From Mycobacterium sp. ACS1612 (GTDB taxonomy: Bacteria; Actinomycetota; Actinomycetes; Mycobacteriales; Mycobacteriaceae): a stretch of 64,000 nucleotides of DNA. The stretch covers positions 1-64,000 of the forward strand of contig NZ_LZHZ01000063.1 in NCBI RefSeq assembly GCF_001667505.1. The letters are read 5' to 3'. Within the stretch, counting starts at the first letter, position 1, and every line of letters starts with the position of its first letter. Below are positions 41,914 through 50,818 of the stretch, piece after piece. Below the pieces are notes generated by a model, which saw only the letters and a program-made list of their open reading frames with translations, had not been told where the DNA came from and did not search any database. A program made the position numbers and the translations under genes.

Positions 41914-44814
41914 GTGGAAACCCAGATGCTGATCAGGCTCGTCGTCGGGCTCGGATTGACGGCACTCGTGCTGGTGTTCGCTGCCAAACGGGTGCTGTGG
42001 CTGACGAAGCTGATCCGCTCCGGCGCCCCGACCAGCCCGGAGAACAACCGCAAAGACAACCTGGGCAAGCGCATCACCACCCAGATCGAGGAAGTCTTCG
42101 GGCAAACCCGGCTGCTGCGCTGGTCGATCCCCGGTATCGCCCACTTCTTCACGATGTGGGGCTTCTTCATCCTGGCGTCGGTGTACCTGGAGGCCTACGG
42201 CCTGCTGTTCGTCGGCAATTTCCACATCCCGCTGATCGGCCGCTGGGACGTCCTTGGCTTCCTGCAGGACTTCTTCGCCGTCGCGGTGCTGCTCGGGATC
42301 ATCACGTTCGCGATCATCCGCGTGATGCAGGAGCCCAAGCAGCACGGCCGCGAGTCGCGGTTCTACGGCTCGCACACCGGCGGCGCCTGGCTGATCCTGT
42401 TCATGATCTTCAACGTCATCTGGACCTACGCCCTGGTCCGCGGCGCCGCGGTGAACAACGAGACCCTGCCGTACGGCAACGGGGCGTTCTTCTCCCAGTT
42501 GATGGGCGTGGTACTGAATCCGCTCGGCCACACCGCCAACGAGTGGATCGAGACCATCGCGCTGCTGCTGCACATCGGCGTCATGCTGGTCTTCCTGTTG
42601 ATCGTGCTGCACTCCAAGCACCTGCACATCGGTCTCGCGCCGATCAACGTCACCTTCAAGCGGATGCCCAACGGCCTCGGACCGCTGCTTCCGGTCGAGT
42701 CCAACGGTGTGCCGGTCGACTTCGAGGATCCCGCGGAGGACGCCGTGCTCGGCCGCGGCAAGATCGAGGACTTCACCTGGAAGGGCTACCTCGACTTCAC
42801 CACGTGTACGGAGTGCGGTCGCTGCCAGTCGCAGTGCCCGGCGTGGAACACCGGCAAGCCGCTGTCGCCCAAGCTCGTGATCATGAACCTGCGCGACCAT
42901 CTGTTCGCCAAGGCGCCCTACATCCTCGGCGACAAGGAGACGCCGCTGGAGAACACACCCGAGGGCGGTCTCGGCGAGGAACTCGGCGGCGAGAAGCACG
43001 ACGAGGCACACGCCGTCCCCGAGTCGGGGTTCGAGCGCGTGATGGGCTCCGGCCCTGCGCAGGCCACCCGCCCGCTGGTGGGCACCGCTGAGCAACTCGG
43101 CGTCATCGACCCCGACGTGCTGTGGTCGTGCACCACATGCGGCGCGTGCGTCGAGCAGTGCCCGGTGGACATCGAGCACATCGACCACATCGTCGACATG
43201 CGTCGCTACCAGGTGATGATGGAGTCGGAGTTCCCGTCCGAACTCGGCGTGCTGTTCAAAAACCTCGAGACCAAGGGCAATCCGTGGGGTCAGAACGCCA
43301 AGGACCGCACCAACTGGATCGACGAGGTCGACTTCGACGTGCCGGTGTACGGCAAGGACGTCGAGTCCTTCGAGGGCTACGAGTACCTGTTCTGGGTCGG
43401 CTGCGCGGGCGCCTACGAGGACCGCGCGAAGAAGACCACCAAGGCCGTCGCCGAACTGCTCGCGATCGCGGGCGTGAAGTATCTGGTGCTCGGCGAGGGC
43501 GAGACATGCAACGGCGACTCGGCCCGCCGCTCGGGCAACGAGTTCCTGTTCCAGCAGTTGGCCGCGCAGAACGTCGAGACGCTCAACGAGATGTTCGAAG
43601 GCGTCGAGCGAGTGGACCGCAAGATCGTCGTGACCTGCCCGCACTGCTTCAACACGCTGGGCCGGGAGTATCCGCAGGTCGGCGGCAACTACACCGTCCT
43701 GCACCACACCCAGCTGCTGAACCGGCTGATCCGCGACAAGAAGCTGGTGCCGGTCAGCGGCCCCGACGGCGGCCGCGACGTGACCTATCACGACCCGTGC
43801 TACCTGGGCAGGCACAACAAGGTGTACGAGGCGCCGCGTGAGCTGATCGGGGCCTCCGGTGCCCAGTTGACCGAGATGCCCCGGCACGCCGACCGCGGCC
43901 TGTGCTGCGGCGCGGGCGGCGCGCGGATGTGGATGGAAGAGCACATCGGCAAGCGCGTCAACGCCGAGCGCACCGAGGAGGCCATCGACACCGGCGCGTC
44001 GGCGATCGCGACCGGCTGCCCGTTCTGCCGGGTGATGATGACCGACGGTGTCGACGACGTCTCTGCCGCCAGGGACATCGAGAAGGTCGAGGTGCTCGAC
44101 GTGGCCCAGCTGCTGCTGGGGTCGCTGGACAAGAGCGGCGTCGCGCTGCCCGAAAAGGGCACGGCGGCAAAGGAAGCCGATGAGCGTGCGGCCCGCGAGC
44201 CTGAAGCGGCGCCGAAGGTGGAGGCGTCGACCGCGGTCGCCGAGCCCGAGGCCAAGCCGGAGCCCAAGGCTGAGCCGGCAGAGACGAAGCCGGTCACAGG
44301 CCTCGGCATCGCAGGCGGTGCCAAGCGCCCCGGCGCGAAGAAGGCCGCAGCACCTGCCGCAGAAGCCGCTCCCGCTGCACCGGCCAAGGGGCTGGGCATC
44401 GCGGCCGGCGCGAAGCGTCCAGGCGCGAAGAAGGCCGCCACCGCACCCGAGGCGTCCGCCGCGGAGGCGCCTGCCAAGGCGGAACCCGAGGTCAAGGGCC
44501 TCGGCATCGCCGCGGGCGCCAAGCGACCCGGGGCCAAGAAGGCTCAGCCTGCGGCACCGGCCGAAGCTGCGCCTGAGCCCGCCAAACCCGAGCCAGAGGT
44601 CAAGGGTCTTGGCATCGCGCCGGGTGCCCGTCGGCCGGGCGCCAAGAAGGCCGCTGCGGCACCGAAACCCGCTGCACCGCAACCGGAATCGATGTCCGAC
44701 GGTGAATCCAGCGCTGCGCCTGAGCCTTCCACCGAGGGCAACGGCGAGAAGGCGCAGCCGCCCGTGAAGGGCCTGGGTATCGCCAAGGGCGCACGTCCGC
44801 CTGGTAAGCGATAA
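41914..44814 (+). CDS. Membrane-bound Fe-S oxidoreductase (Rv0338c-like) with C-terminal Lys/Ala/Pro repeats
   Basis: The 966-residue protein has about six N-terminal transmembrane helices (about 1-245, NarI/HdrE-like). Two 4Fe-4S ferredoxin motifs follow (CTECGRCQSQCP near 297, CTTCGACVEQCP near 405), then two CCG (cysteine-rich) domains with CPHCFNTLG and DRGLCCGAGGARMWMEE. The layout is that of heterodisulfide-reductase-D/GlpC-type proteins fused to a membrane subunit, transferring electrons between the quinone pool and an unknown partner. Rv0338c is the counterpart. The last 180 residues hold five copies of a GLGIAxGAKRPGAKKA-type repeat in Ala/Pro/Glu linkers. GTG 41914 follows GGGAGG by six bases. 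Two palindromes precede it. Confidence 0.9.
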   Translation: METQMLIRLVVGLGLTALVLVFAAKRVLWLTKLIRSGAPTSPENNRKDNLGKRITTQIEEVFGQTRLLRWSIPGIAHFFTMWGFFILASVYLEAYGLLFVGNFHIPLIGRWDVLGFLQDFFAVAVLLGIITFAIIRVMQEPKQHGRESRFYGSHTGGAWLILFMIFNVIWTYALVRGAAVNNETLPYGNGAFFSQLMGVVLNPLGHTANEWIETIALLLHIGVMLVFLLIVLHSKHLHIGLAPINVTFKRMPNGLGPLLPVESNGVPVDFEDPAEDAVLGRGKIEDFTWKGYLDFTTCTECGRCQSQCPAWNTGKPLSPKLVIMNLRDHLFAKAPYILGDKETPLENTPEGGLGEELGGEKHDEAHAVPESGFERVMGSGPAQATRPLVGTAEQLGVIDPDVLWSCTTCGACVEQCPVDIEHIDHIVDMRRYQVMMESEFPSELGVLFKNLETKGNPWGQNAKDRTNWIDEVDFDVPVYGKDVESFEGYEYLFWVGCAGAYEDRAKKTTKAVAELLAIAGVKYLVLGEGETCNGDSARRSGNEFLFQQLAAQNVETLNEMFEGVERVDRKIVVTCPHCFNTLGREYPQVGGNYTVLHHTQLLNRLIRDKKLVPVSGPDGGRDVTYHDPCYLGRHNKVYEAPRELIGASGAQLTEMPRHADRGLCCGAGGARMWMEEHIGKRVNAERTEEAIDTGASAIATGCPFCRVMMTDGVDDVSAARDIEKVEVLDVAQLLLGSLDKSGVALPEKGTAAKEADERAAREPEAAPKVEASTAVAEPEAKPEPKAEPAETKPVTGLGIAGGAKRPGAKKAAAPAAEAAPAAPAKGLGIAAGAKRPGAKKAATAPEASAAEAPAKAEPEVKGLGIAAGAKRPGAKKAQPAAPAEAAPEPAKPEPEVKGLGIAPGARRPGAKKAAAAPKPAAPQPESMSDGESSAAPEPSTEGNGEKAQPPVKGLGIAKGARPPGKR

Positions 44815-44852
44815 CCAGCGTATTTGCTAATTGATTGGACTCCGGTGCGATC

Positions 44853-46127
44853 ATGGATCACGTGACCACCCACCATGTGCCGTGGCAGACCACCGGGCAT
44901 CATCCGCGGCAGCGCACGTTCACGCAGTCGTCCAAGCTGCAGGACGTGCTGTACGAGATCCGCGGTCCGGTGCACGATCACGCGGCACGACTGGAGGCCG
45001 AAGGTCACCGCATCCTCAAGCTGAACATCGGCAACCCCGCGCCGTTCGGATTCGAGGCGCCCGACGTGATCATGCGCGACATCATCGCCGCGCTGCCCTA
45101 CGCGCAGGGCTATTCGGATTCCAAGGGCATCATGCCTGCCCGCCGAGCGGTGTTCACCCGCTACGAACTCGTGGACGGGTTTCCGAAGTTCGATGTCGAC
45201 GACGTCTATCTCGGCAACGGCGCGTCCGAACTCATTCAGATGACGCTGCAGGCGCTGTTGGACAACGGCGACCAGGTGCTGATTCCCGCGCCGGACTACC
45301 CGCTGTGGACGGCGTGCACGTCACTGGCGGGCGGCACCCCTGTGCACTACATGTGCGACGAGACCCAGGGCTGGATGCCCGACATCGCCGATCTGGAGTC
45401 AAAGATCACCGACCGCACCAAGGCGATCGTGGTGATCAACCCGAACAATCCGACCGGTGCGGTGTACAGCCGCGAAACCCTCACGCAGATAGCCGATCTC
45501 GCGCGTAAGCATCAGCTGCTGCTGCTGGCCGACGAGATCTACGACAAGATCCTCTACGACGACGCCAAACACATCGCGATGGCGTCGGTGGCACCCGATG
45601 TGCTGACGCTGACGTTCAACGGGCTGTCGAAGGCATACCGGGTCGCGGGCTACCGGTCCGGCTGGCTGGTCATCACCGGCCCCAAGGAGCATGCGGCCAG
45701 CTTCATCGAGGGCATCAGCCTGTTGGCCAACATGCGGCTGTGCCCGAATGTGCCTGCGCAGCATGCCATTCAGGTTGCACTCGGTGGCCATCAGAGCATC
45801 GATGACCTGGTGCTGCCCGGCGGCAGGCTGCGCGAACAGCGTGACGTCGCATGGACCAAGCTCAACGAGATCCCCGGGGTGTCGTGTGTGAAGCCGGAGG
45901 GCGCGCTGTATGCGTTCCCGCGACTGGATCCCGAGGTCTACGACATCCAGGATGACGAGCAGCTTGTGCTCGACCTGCTGCTGCAGGAGAAGATGCTGGT
46001 CACTCAGGGCACCGGGTTCAATTGGCCGACGCCCGATCATCTGCGCATCGTGACGCTGCCGTGGTCACGCGACCTGGCCAACGCGATCGAGCGACTGGGC
46101 AACTTCCTGTCGTCGTACCGCCAGTAG
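44853..46127 (+). CDS. aspC: Aspartate/alanine-type aminotransferase (Rv0337c-like)
   Basis: The 424-residue class I aminotransferase has the PLP-lysine motif NGLSKAYRVAGYRSGW near 257, INPNNPTGAVYSRETL for cofactor and substrate binding, and LADEIYDKILYDD with the PLP-pyridine Asp. It fits AspC (Rv0337c) in M. tuberculosis, also next to the Fe-S oxidoreductase; this subfamily includes alanine (AlaA-like) and aspartate aminotransferases, so the substrate is not certain. ATG 44853 gives MDHVTTHHVPWQTTGH; the in-frame TTG 44835 is an alternative. Confidence 0.88.
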   Translation: MDHVTTHHVPWQTTGHHPRQRTFTQSSKLQDVLYEIRGPVHDHAARLEAEGHRILKLNIGNPAPFGFEAPDVIMRDIIAALPYAQGYSDSKGIMPARRAVFTRYELVDGFPKFDVDDVYLGNGASELIQMTLQALLDNGDQVLIPAPDYPLWTACTSLAGGTPVHYMCDETQGWMPDIADLESKITDRTKAIVVINPNNPTGAVYSRETLTQIADLARKHQLLLLADEIYDKILYDDAKHIAMASVAPDVLTLTFNGLSKAYRVAGYRSGWLVITGPKEHAASFIEGISLLANMRLCPNVPAQHAIQVALGGHQSIDDLVLPGGRLREQRDVAWTKLNEIPGVSCVKPEGALYAFPRLDPEVYDIQDDEQLVLDLLLQEKMLVTQGTGFNWPTPDHLRIVTLPWSRDLANAIERLGNFLSSYRQ

Positions 46128-46145
46128 GCGTCAGCTCCCGCGAAT

Positions 46146-46193
46146 GTGGGCTTGACGCACGCCGCAGCCGCGGTAGGCGTGCGGGTAACCCAC
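46146..46193. repeat. Long imperfect palindrome between aspC and the YibE/F gene
   Basis: Outer arms GTGGG (46146-46150) and CCCAC (46189-46193) enclose inner perfect arms CGCACGCC (46156-46163) and GGCGTGCG (46176-46183) with a 12-nt loop. It begins 18 bp after aspC and could be a terminator or a REP-like extragenic palindrome. Confidence 0.5.
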
Positions 46194-46240
46194 GTTCGGC
46201 GAAGAGGGAGCGCCCAGCCCGCGCGTCTACCCTGTTGCGC

Positions 46241-47500
46241 GTGACGCACTCGCACGCCCATTCCCACTCCATGAGCGGGCAGGCCCCCTTGGGGCCAACC
46301 GCCGCCAAGGTCGTGATCGGGGCGCTGATCGCGATCGGCGTCGCCGTGCTTGCGGGCGCGGTCTGGCTGTGGCCCAGCCACGAGAAGGTCGACATCCCGT
46401 TGCCGTTCCAGAACGCCGCGGGCGGTTCGGTCACCACGGAGGCAGGGCATGTGCTGTCCACCAAGGTGGCGTCGTGCGGCAGCCCGTCCAACGGCGCCGT
46501 GCTGACCGCCGACCCGGCACCGGGGCCGGAGGGCGGCGGCCCGTGTGTGCAGTCATTGATCAGCATCGACTCCGGCCCCAACAAGGGCGCCAACACGATG
46601 CTCGAGTTCAGCCAGGGGCCCGGCCAGCCGCACCTTGCCGCGGGTGACCACGTCCGGATCAGCCGCCAGGTCGATGCGGGCGGCGCGACCAGCTACGCGT
46701 TCTACGACTACGAGCGGACGTGGCCGCTGATCGCGTTCGCGGCGGTGTTCGCGGTCGTGATTGTCGCGGTGGCGGGTTGGCGCGGGCTGCGGGCGATGAT
46801 CGGCATCGTCGTCGCGTTCGTGGTGCTGGTGGTCTTCCTGCTGCCCGCCCTGCGCGACGGCGCGTCGGCGATTCCGGTCGCCCTTGTCGCATCGGCCGCG
46901 ATCCTGTACGCGGTGATCTATCTGGCTCACGGGGTGAGCCTGCGCACCAGCGCGGCGCTGCTGGGCACCCTGACCGCGTTGTTGCTTGCCGCTCTGTTGT
47001 CCTGGGGCGCAATCGAATTGGCACATCTGACCGGCCTGTCCGAGGATCAGAACAACGAGGTGGCCGCGTATATGGGCAACGTGTCGATCACCGGGTTGCT
47101 GTTGGCCGGGTTCATCATCGGCTCGCTCGGTGTGCTCAACGACGTCACGGTCACCCAGGCGTCGACTGTGTTCGAGTTGGCCGAGACTGGCGTCAGTCGC
47201 AAGGCGATCTTCCTCGGTGCCATGCGGGTGGGCCGCGACCACATCGCCAGCACCGTCTACACACTGGTGCTGGCCTATGCGGGCAGCGCGCTGCCGCTAC
47301 TGCTGTTGTTCAGTGTGGCCAACCGGTCCCTCGGCGACGTATTGACCAGTGAGAGCGTGGCCATCGAGGTCGCCCGTTCGGCGGTCGGCGGCATCGCGTT
47401 GGCGTTGTCCGTGCCGTTGACGACGGCAATCGCCGCGGTACTCGCTACCCCGGAGGCCGCTCCAGCAACTCCAGCAGGTAGGCGCCGTAGCCGGACTTGA
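46241..47500 (+). CDS. YibE/F family multi-pass membrane protein
   Basis: The 419-residue protein begins with a His-rich stretch (THSHAHSHS), has an N-terminal helix (about 26-48) and an extracytoplasmic domain of about 110 residues. Seven or eight helices follow, containing the YibE/F signature GSLGVLNDVTVTQASTVFEL and the segment MRVGRDHIASTVYTLVLAYA. The family is widespread but of unknown function and may be a transporter. The His cluster may bind metal. GTG 46241 was chosen because the frame upstream has no coding character. The 3' end overlaps convergent rmlA by 56 bp. Confidence 0.85.
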   Translation: MTHSHAHSHSMSGQAPLGPTAAKVVIGALIAIGVAVLAGAVWLWPSHEKVDIPLPFQNAAGGSVTTEAGHVLSTKVASCGSPSNGAVLTADPAPGPEGGGPCVQSLISIDSGPNKGANTMLEFSQGPGQPHLAAGDHVRISRQVDAGGATSYAFYDYERTWPLIAFAAVFAVVIVAVAGWRGLRAMIGIVVAFVVLVVFLLPALRDGASAIPVALVASAAILYAVIYLAHGVSLRTSAALLGTLTALLLAALLSWGAIELAHLTGLSEDQNNEVAAYMGNVSITGLLLAGFIIGSLGVLNDVTVTQASTVFELAETGVSRKAIFLGAMRVGRDHIASTVYTLVLAYAGSALPLLLLFSVANRSLGDVLTSESVAIEVARSAVGGIALALSVPLTTAIAAVLATPEAAPATPAGRRRSRT

Positions 47501-48317
47501 GCAGGGTGCGCGCGCGGGCAGCCAGTTGGTCGTCGTCGATGAAGCCGACCCGCCACGCCACCTCTTCGGGCACGCTGATCTTGAGGCCCTGCCTGCGTTC
47601 GATGGTGCGAACGTAGTCGCCCGCGTCCAGCAGCGAGTCGAACGTGCCCGTGTCCAGCCATGCGGTGCCGCGGGCCAGCACCTCGACCTTCAGCCTGCCC
47701 TGGTTCAGATACGTCTGGTTGACCTCGGTGATCTCGTATTCGCCACGCGCAGAAGGTCTCAGCGAACGCGCGATCTCGATGACATCGTTGTCGTAGAAAT
47801 ACAGCCCTGGCACCGCATAGTTCGACTTCGGGGTGGCCGGCTTCTCCTCGATGGACAGCGCCGTGCCGTCCGCCGAGAACTCGACGACGCCGTAGGCCGT
47901 CGGGTTGGCCACCCAGTAGGCGAAAATCGCTCCGCCACTGATGGTTTGGAAGCGACGCAGACTGGTACCCAGACCCGGGCCGTAGAAAATGTTGTCGCCC
48001 AACACCAATCCCACCGGACCGTTGCCGATGTGGTCGGCACCGATCACGAACGCCTGCGCCAGGCCGTCGGGTTGGGGCTGCACCGCGTAGCTGATGTTGA
48101 TCCCGAAATCCGAACCGTCGCCGAGTAATCGCTGGAACGCCTCAGCGTCCCCCGGTGTGGTGATGACCAGGATGTCGCGGATGCCCGCCATCATCAGCGT
48201 CGACAGCGGATAGTAGATCATCGGCTTGTCGTACACGGGCATCAACTGTTTCGACGCACCCTTGGTGATCGGATAGAGCCGCGTGCCCGATCCACCGGCA
48301 AGGATGATGCCGCGCAT
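47445..48317 (-). CDS. rmlA: Glucose-1-phosphate thymidylyltransferase RmlA
   Basis: The 290-residue enzyme begins MRGIILAGGSGTRLYPITKG, the nucleotidyltransferase GGxGTRL motif, with KQLMPVYDKPMIYYPLSTLM and GDNIFYG further on and EEKPATPKS as the sugar-binding signature. It makes dTDP-glucose, the first step to dTDP-rhamnose for the arabinogalactan linker. ATG 48317 overlaps the stop of the upstream NTF2-like gene (TGATG), so the two are coupled. In M. tuberculosis rmlA is Rv0334, in the same neighbourhood. Confidence 0.97.
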   Translation of the reverse strand: MRGIILAGGSGTRLYPITKGASKQLMPVYDKPMIYYPLSTLMMAGIRDILVITTPGDAEAFQRLLGDGSDFGINISYAVQPQPDGLAQAFVIGADHIGNGPVGLVLGDNIFYGPGLGTSLRRFQTISGGAIFAYWVANPTAYGVVEFSADGTALSIEEKPATPKSNYAVPGLYFYDNDVIEIARSLRPSARGEYEITEVNQTYLNQGRLKVEVLARGTAWLDTGTFDSLLDAGDYVRTIERRQGLKISVPEEVAWRVGFIDDDQLAARARTLLKSGYGAYLLELLERPPG

Positions 48318-48664
48318 CAGCCCGCGAGATCCTTTTCGGTCAGTTCGGTCGCGGCGAGCGCGCTGGCCAGGTCGGGGTGCCGGAAGACCGAGGTGACGTG
48401 GTCGTGCACCACACGGAAGGCCACTCCTGCGCCGTCCTGCTCCTCGGCGACCACCACGCCGTCGCGCACATACATCCGGCCCGGGTCGGCGGCCGTCACG
48501 GACAACGACTGGGCCCACTGGATCAACGCCTCATGGCCCTGGCCCGCGCCGTTGGCGTCACCGAATTCGATGTCGTCGCTGGACACCTGCGCCAGGGTGT
48601 CGTAATCCTGCTCGTTGAGCGCGTCATGCCAGGCGAGGACGGTGGCGATCTCCGATGTGGTCAT
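48317..48664 (-). CDS. NTF2/SnoaL-like small protein
   Basis: The 115-residue protein (MTTSEIATVLAWHDALNEQD) has the fold signature of SnoaL/ketosteroid-isomerase-like proteins: an N-terminal helix pair, WAQSLSVTA and then beta strands with RVVHDHVTSVFRHPDLASAL. It has no clear catalytic residues. It sits between the TIGR03083 gene and rmlA in one operon. Function is unknown. Confidence 0.82.
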   Translation of the reverse strand: MTTSEIATVLAWHDALNEQDYDTLAQVSSDDIEFGDANGAGQGHEALIQWAQSLSVTAADPGRMYVRDGVVVAEEQDGAGVAFRVVHDHVTSVFRHPDLASALAATELTEKDLAG

Positions 48665-48683
48665 GTCGAGAAAGTACGCCTTC

Positions 48684-49436
48684 CTAGAACGGTGTGCGTT
48701 CCAGCCAGCCGTCCCACACGGCGGCGTCGCCGAACACCTCGATTCCGCCGTCGTCGGCGGTGCGCCTGCGCACGATGGCCAGCAACAGATCCTTGGCCGT
48801 CCCGCGCAGTGCGGCGTCGCCCTTGCCGTGTTCGTGCGACCAGGTGATGCCGTCCTCGGCGTCGCTGGTGATGGTCCACTCCCCGGTGGGGCCCAGCCCG
48901 TCGTCGGTCGCGTGCAGGTGCAGGGTCTGCCCGACGGCGAGGGGCAACGCCCGTGGTCTGGCTTCGACGCTGACCCGCTCGATCCATTCGCTGATCGCGT
49001 CGGCGGCCACCTCGGGGGGCAGGTCGTAATCGACGCCCAACGCGATGGCGGCGTCGGCGCGGTGCACGGTGGCCTCGTGCAGTCGCCGACGGATCCACCA
49101 GCCGCACGGGCGCGGACCAAGAAACGTCCACACCCGGGTCTCTGGTCCGACGCGATCCACCGCGTCGATGATCAGGTCCGCGCTGGCGTTCAACCAGTCG
49201 ATCGCGCCGTCGAAGTCGTCGGGTGGTTTGCCGTCGCGGACGTCACGCGGATCCAACGGCTCGGATCTGCGATCGGCGATGATCTGTGCGGCCCAACGGT
49301 TTCCACGTCCGACGTGGCGGAACAGCTGTTTGATCGTCCAGTCGGGGCAGGTCGGTACGGGCGTCGACTGGTCTGCTCCACGAATGAGCTCGCCGAAGTC
49401 ACGGGTCTGATCGCGCAGCGCCGCTCGGAAATCCAC
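48684..49436 (-). CDS. TIGR03083-type mycothiol-maleylpyruvate isomerase-like protein
   Basis: The 250-residue protein begins MDFRAALRDQTRDFGELIRG and carries PVPTCPDWTIKQLFRHVGRG, the WT..L..H DinB-like metal-binding motif. RRLHEATVHRADAAIALG in the middle provides the second His group. A C-terminal domain typical of the family follows. Family members are proposed mycothiol-dependent enzymes. It lies 1 bp after the P450 stop and 19 bp before the NTF2-like gene. Confidence 0.82.
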   Translation of the reverse strand: MDFRAALRDQTRDFGELIRGADQSTPVPTCPDWTIKQLFRHVGRGNRWAAQIIADRRSEPLDPRDVRDGKPPDDFDGAIDWLNASADLIIDAVDRVGPETRVWTFLGPRPCGWWIRRRLHEATVHRADAAIALGVDYDLPPEVAADAISEWIERVSVEARPRALPLAVGQTLHLHATDDGLGPTGEWTITSDAEDGITWSHEHGKGDAALRGTAKDLLLAIVRRRTADDGGIEVFGDAAVWDGWLERTPF

Positions 49437-49437
49437 G

Positions 49438-50772
49438 CTACGAACCTACAGCGGTGCGCGCCCTTCCAAGTGTGATCGGCAGGGATGCCCATCCCCGCAA
49501 CACCCGGGTGTCGCGACGGCTGCCGTTGCCCGCAAGTCGCGCATCAGGGAAGCGCTCGAAGAACGTGCGCAGCCCGATCTGGCCTTCCTGGCGGGCCAAT
49601 GCGGCGCCGAGGCAGAAGTGCCTTCCGCCGGAGAACGACAGATGCTTGCCCGCGTTCTCCCGTTCGACATCGAAGCGGTGCGGATCGGCGAATACCTTCG
49701 GATCACGGTTAGCGCCTGCCAGGTAGAGGATGACGCCTTCGCCGACGCGTACCACCGCGCCAGGCAGTTCGGTGTCGACGGCCGCCACCCTGGCCGTCAT
49801 CTGGACCGGCGACTCCAACCGAAGAATCTCCTCGACCGCTGTGGGCCACAATTCTGGCTGTGCCTTGACCTTGTCCAGTTGTTCGGGCGCATCGAGCAGC
49901 ATCCGAATTCCGTTGCCCAGCAAGTTCACTGTGGTCTCGAAGCCGGCGGCCAGCACGAGGCCCGCAGTGGCCAGCAACTCGTCGTTGCTCAACCGCGCGC
50001 CTTCGGCGCTGTTGGCCGACGCCTGGATCAGCTGGCTCATCAGGTCGTCACCGGGGTTGCGCCGCAACTGGTCCAGATGGTCGGACAGCCAATGGTTGAA
50101 CCCCTCGATGCCGCGGTACACCTGCCGGTACTGCGGCCAGCTCAGCCCCATGTCGAGGCTCGGCGCCCCCAGCTCACCGAATTCCAGGATGCGCGGCCGC
50201 GCCTCGTCGGGCACGCCGAGGATGTCGCCGATCACCGTGACCGGCAACTGCGAGCAGTACCGGTCCACGACATCGATGGAGCCGACGGTGTCCGAACTCT
50301 CCGCGAGTTCGTCGAGCAACCGATCCGCGGTGGCCTGCACCCGATCACGCAGCGCCGCAACGGCTCTGGTGGTGAACACCGACGACACCAGTTTGCGGTA
50401 GCGGGTGTGGTCCGGCGGTTCGGTCGACAACATCGACGGCGGCTCCACCGGGTGCAACAGCCCCGGATCGGTGTGCCGGATCACCCACTGCAGCGGCTTG
50501 GGCAGGGTGGACCCGAATGCGATCACCCGGAAGTCGTCGGAGCGCAGCAGGTCGTTGGCGATCTTGTGGTCGACGGTCATGTACATGAGCCGGCACTTGA
50601 CTATCGGTCCCATGCCGCGCAGTTCGTCGATGAACGGGACGGGGTTGCGGCGCAACTCCAGATCGGAGATCAACCGGCCCTGCGGGTCGCCGCGACGGGC
50701 GAGTCGCCGCGAGGTGGCACGGATCACGCCGTGCATGGCCAGCCAGCGAATGCGGTGCTTGATGACGCCCAT
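49438..50772 (-). CDS. Cytochrome P450, CYP140-like
   Basis: The 444-residue P450 has the haem-binding motif FSGGRHFCLGAALARQEG (Cys near 385), the I-helix AGFETT, the ExxR motif in VEEILRLES and a basic N-terminus (MGVIKHRIRWLAMHGVIRAT). Long stretches (AMHGVIR, RSDDFRV, EPPDHTRYRK, LVLAAGFETTVNLLGNGIRM) match what I recall of M. tuberculosis CYP140A1 (Rv1880c), not CYP135A1 as the rmlA-side context might suggest. No redox partner is adjacent and the substrate is unknown. AAGGAG precedes ATG 50772. A TetR operator lies 13 bp upstream. Confidence 0.88.
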   Translation of the reverse strand: MGVIKHRIRWLAMHGVIRATSRRLARRGDPQGRLISDLELRRNPVPFIDELRGMGPIVKCRLMYMTVDHKIANDLLRSDDFRVIAFGSTLPKPLQWVIRHTDPGLLHPVEPPSMLSTEPPDHTRYRKLVSSVFTTRAVAALRDRVQATADRLLDELAESSDTVGSIDVVDRYCSQLPVTVIGDILGVPDEARPRILEFGELGAPSLDMGLSWPQYRQVYRGIEGFNHWLSDHLDQLRRNPGDDLMSQLIQASANSAEGARLSNDELLATAGLVLAAGFETTVNLLGNGIRMLLDAPEQLDKVKAQPELWPTAVEEILRLESPVQMTARVAAVDTELPGAVVRVGEGVILYLAGANRDPKVFADPHRFDVERENAGKHLSFSGGRHFCLGAALARQEGQIGLRTFFERFPDARLAGNGSRRDTRVLRGWASLPITLGRARTAVGS

Positions 50773-50784
50773 GCAACTCCTTCA

Positions 50785-50802
50785 ACCGAATTGTGGTTCG
50801 GT
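50785..50802. promoter_or_regulatory. TetR operator 1 (P450 side)
   Basis: ACCGAA and TTCGGT flank six bases. Read in reverse complement it matches operator 2 at 17 of 18 positions. It ends 13 bp before the P450 ATG. Confidence 0.75.
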
Positions 50803-50818
50803 TATGTTCTGTGAGCTT

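Noticed and set aside
41878..44682. Long open frame (934 codons) on the minus strand opposite the Fe-S oxidoreductase
   Set aside because: It is the antisense shadow of a strongly supported plus-strand gene; its translation is Arg/Gly/Leu low-complexity sequence without domains.
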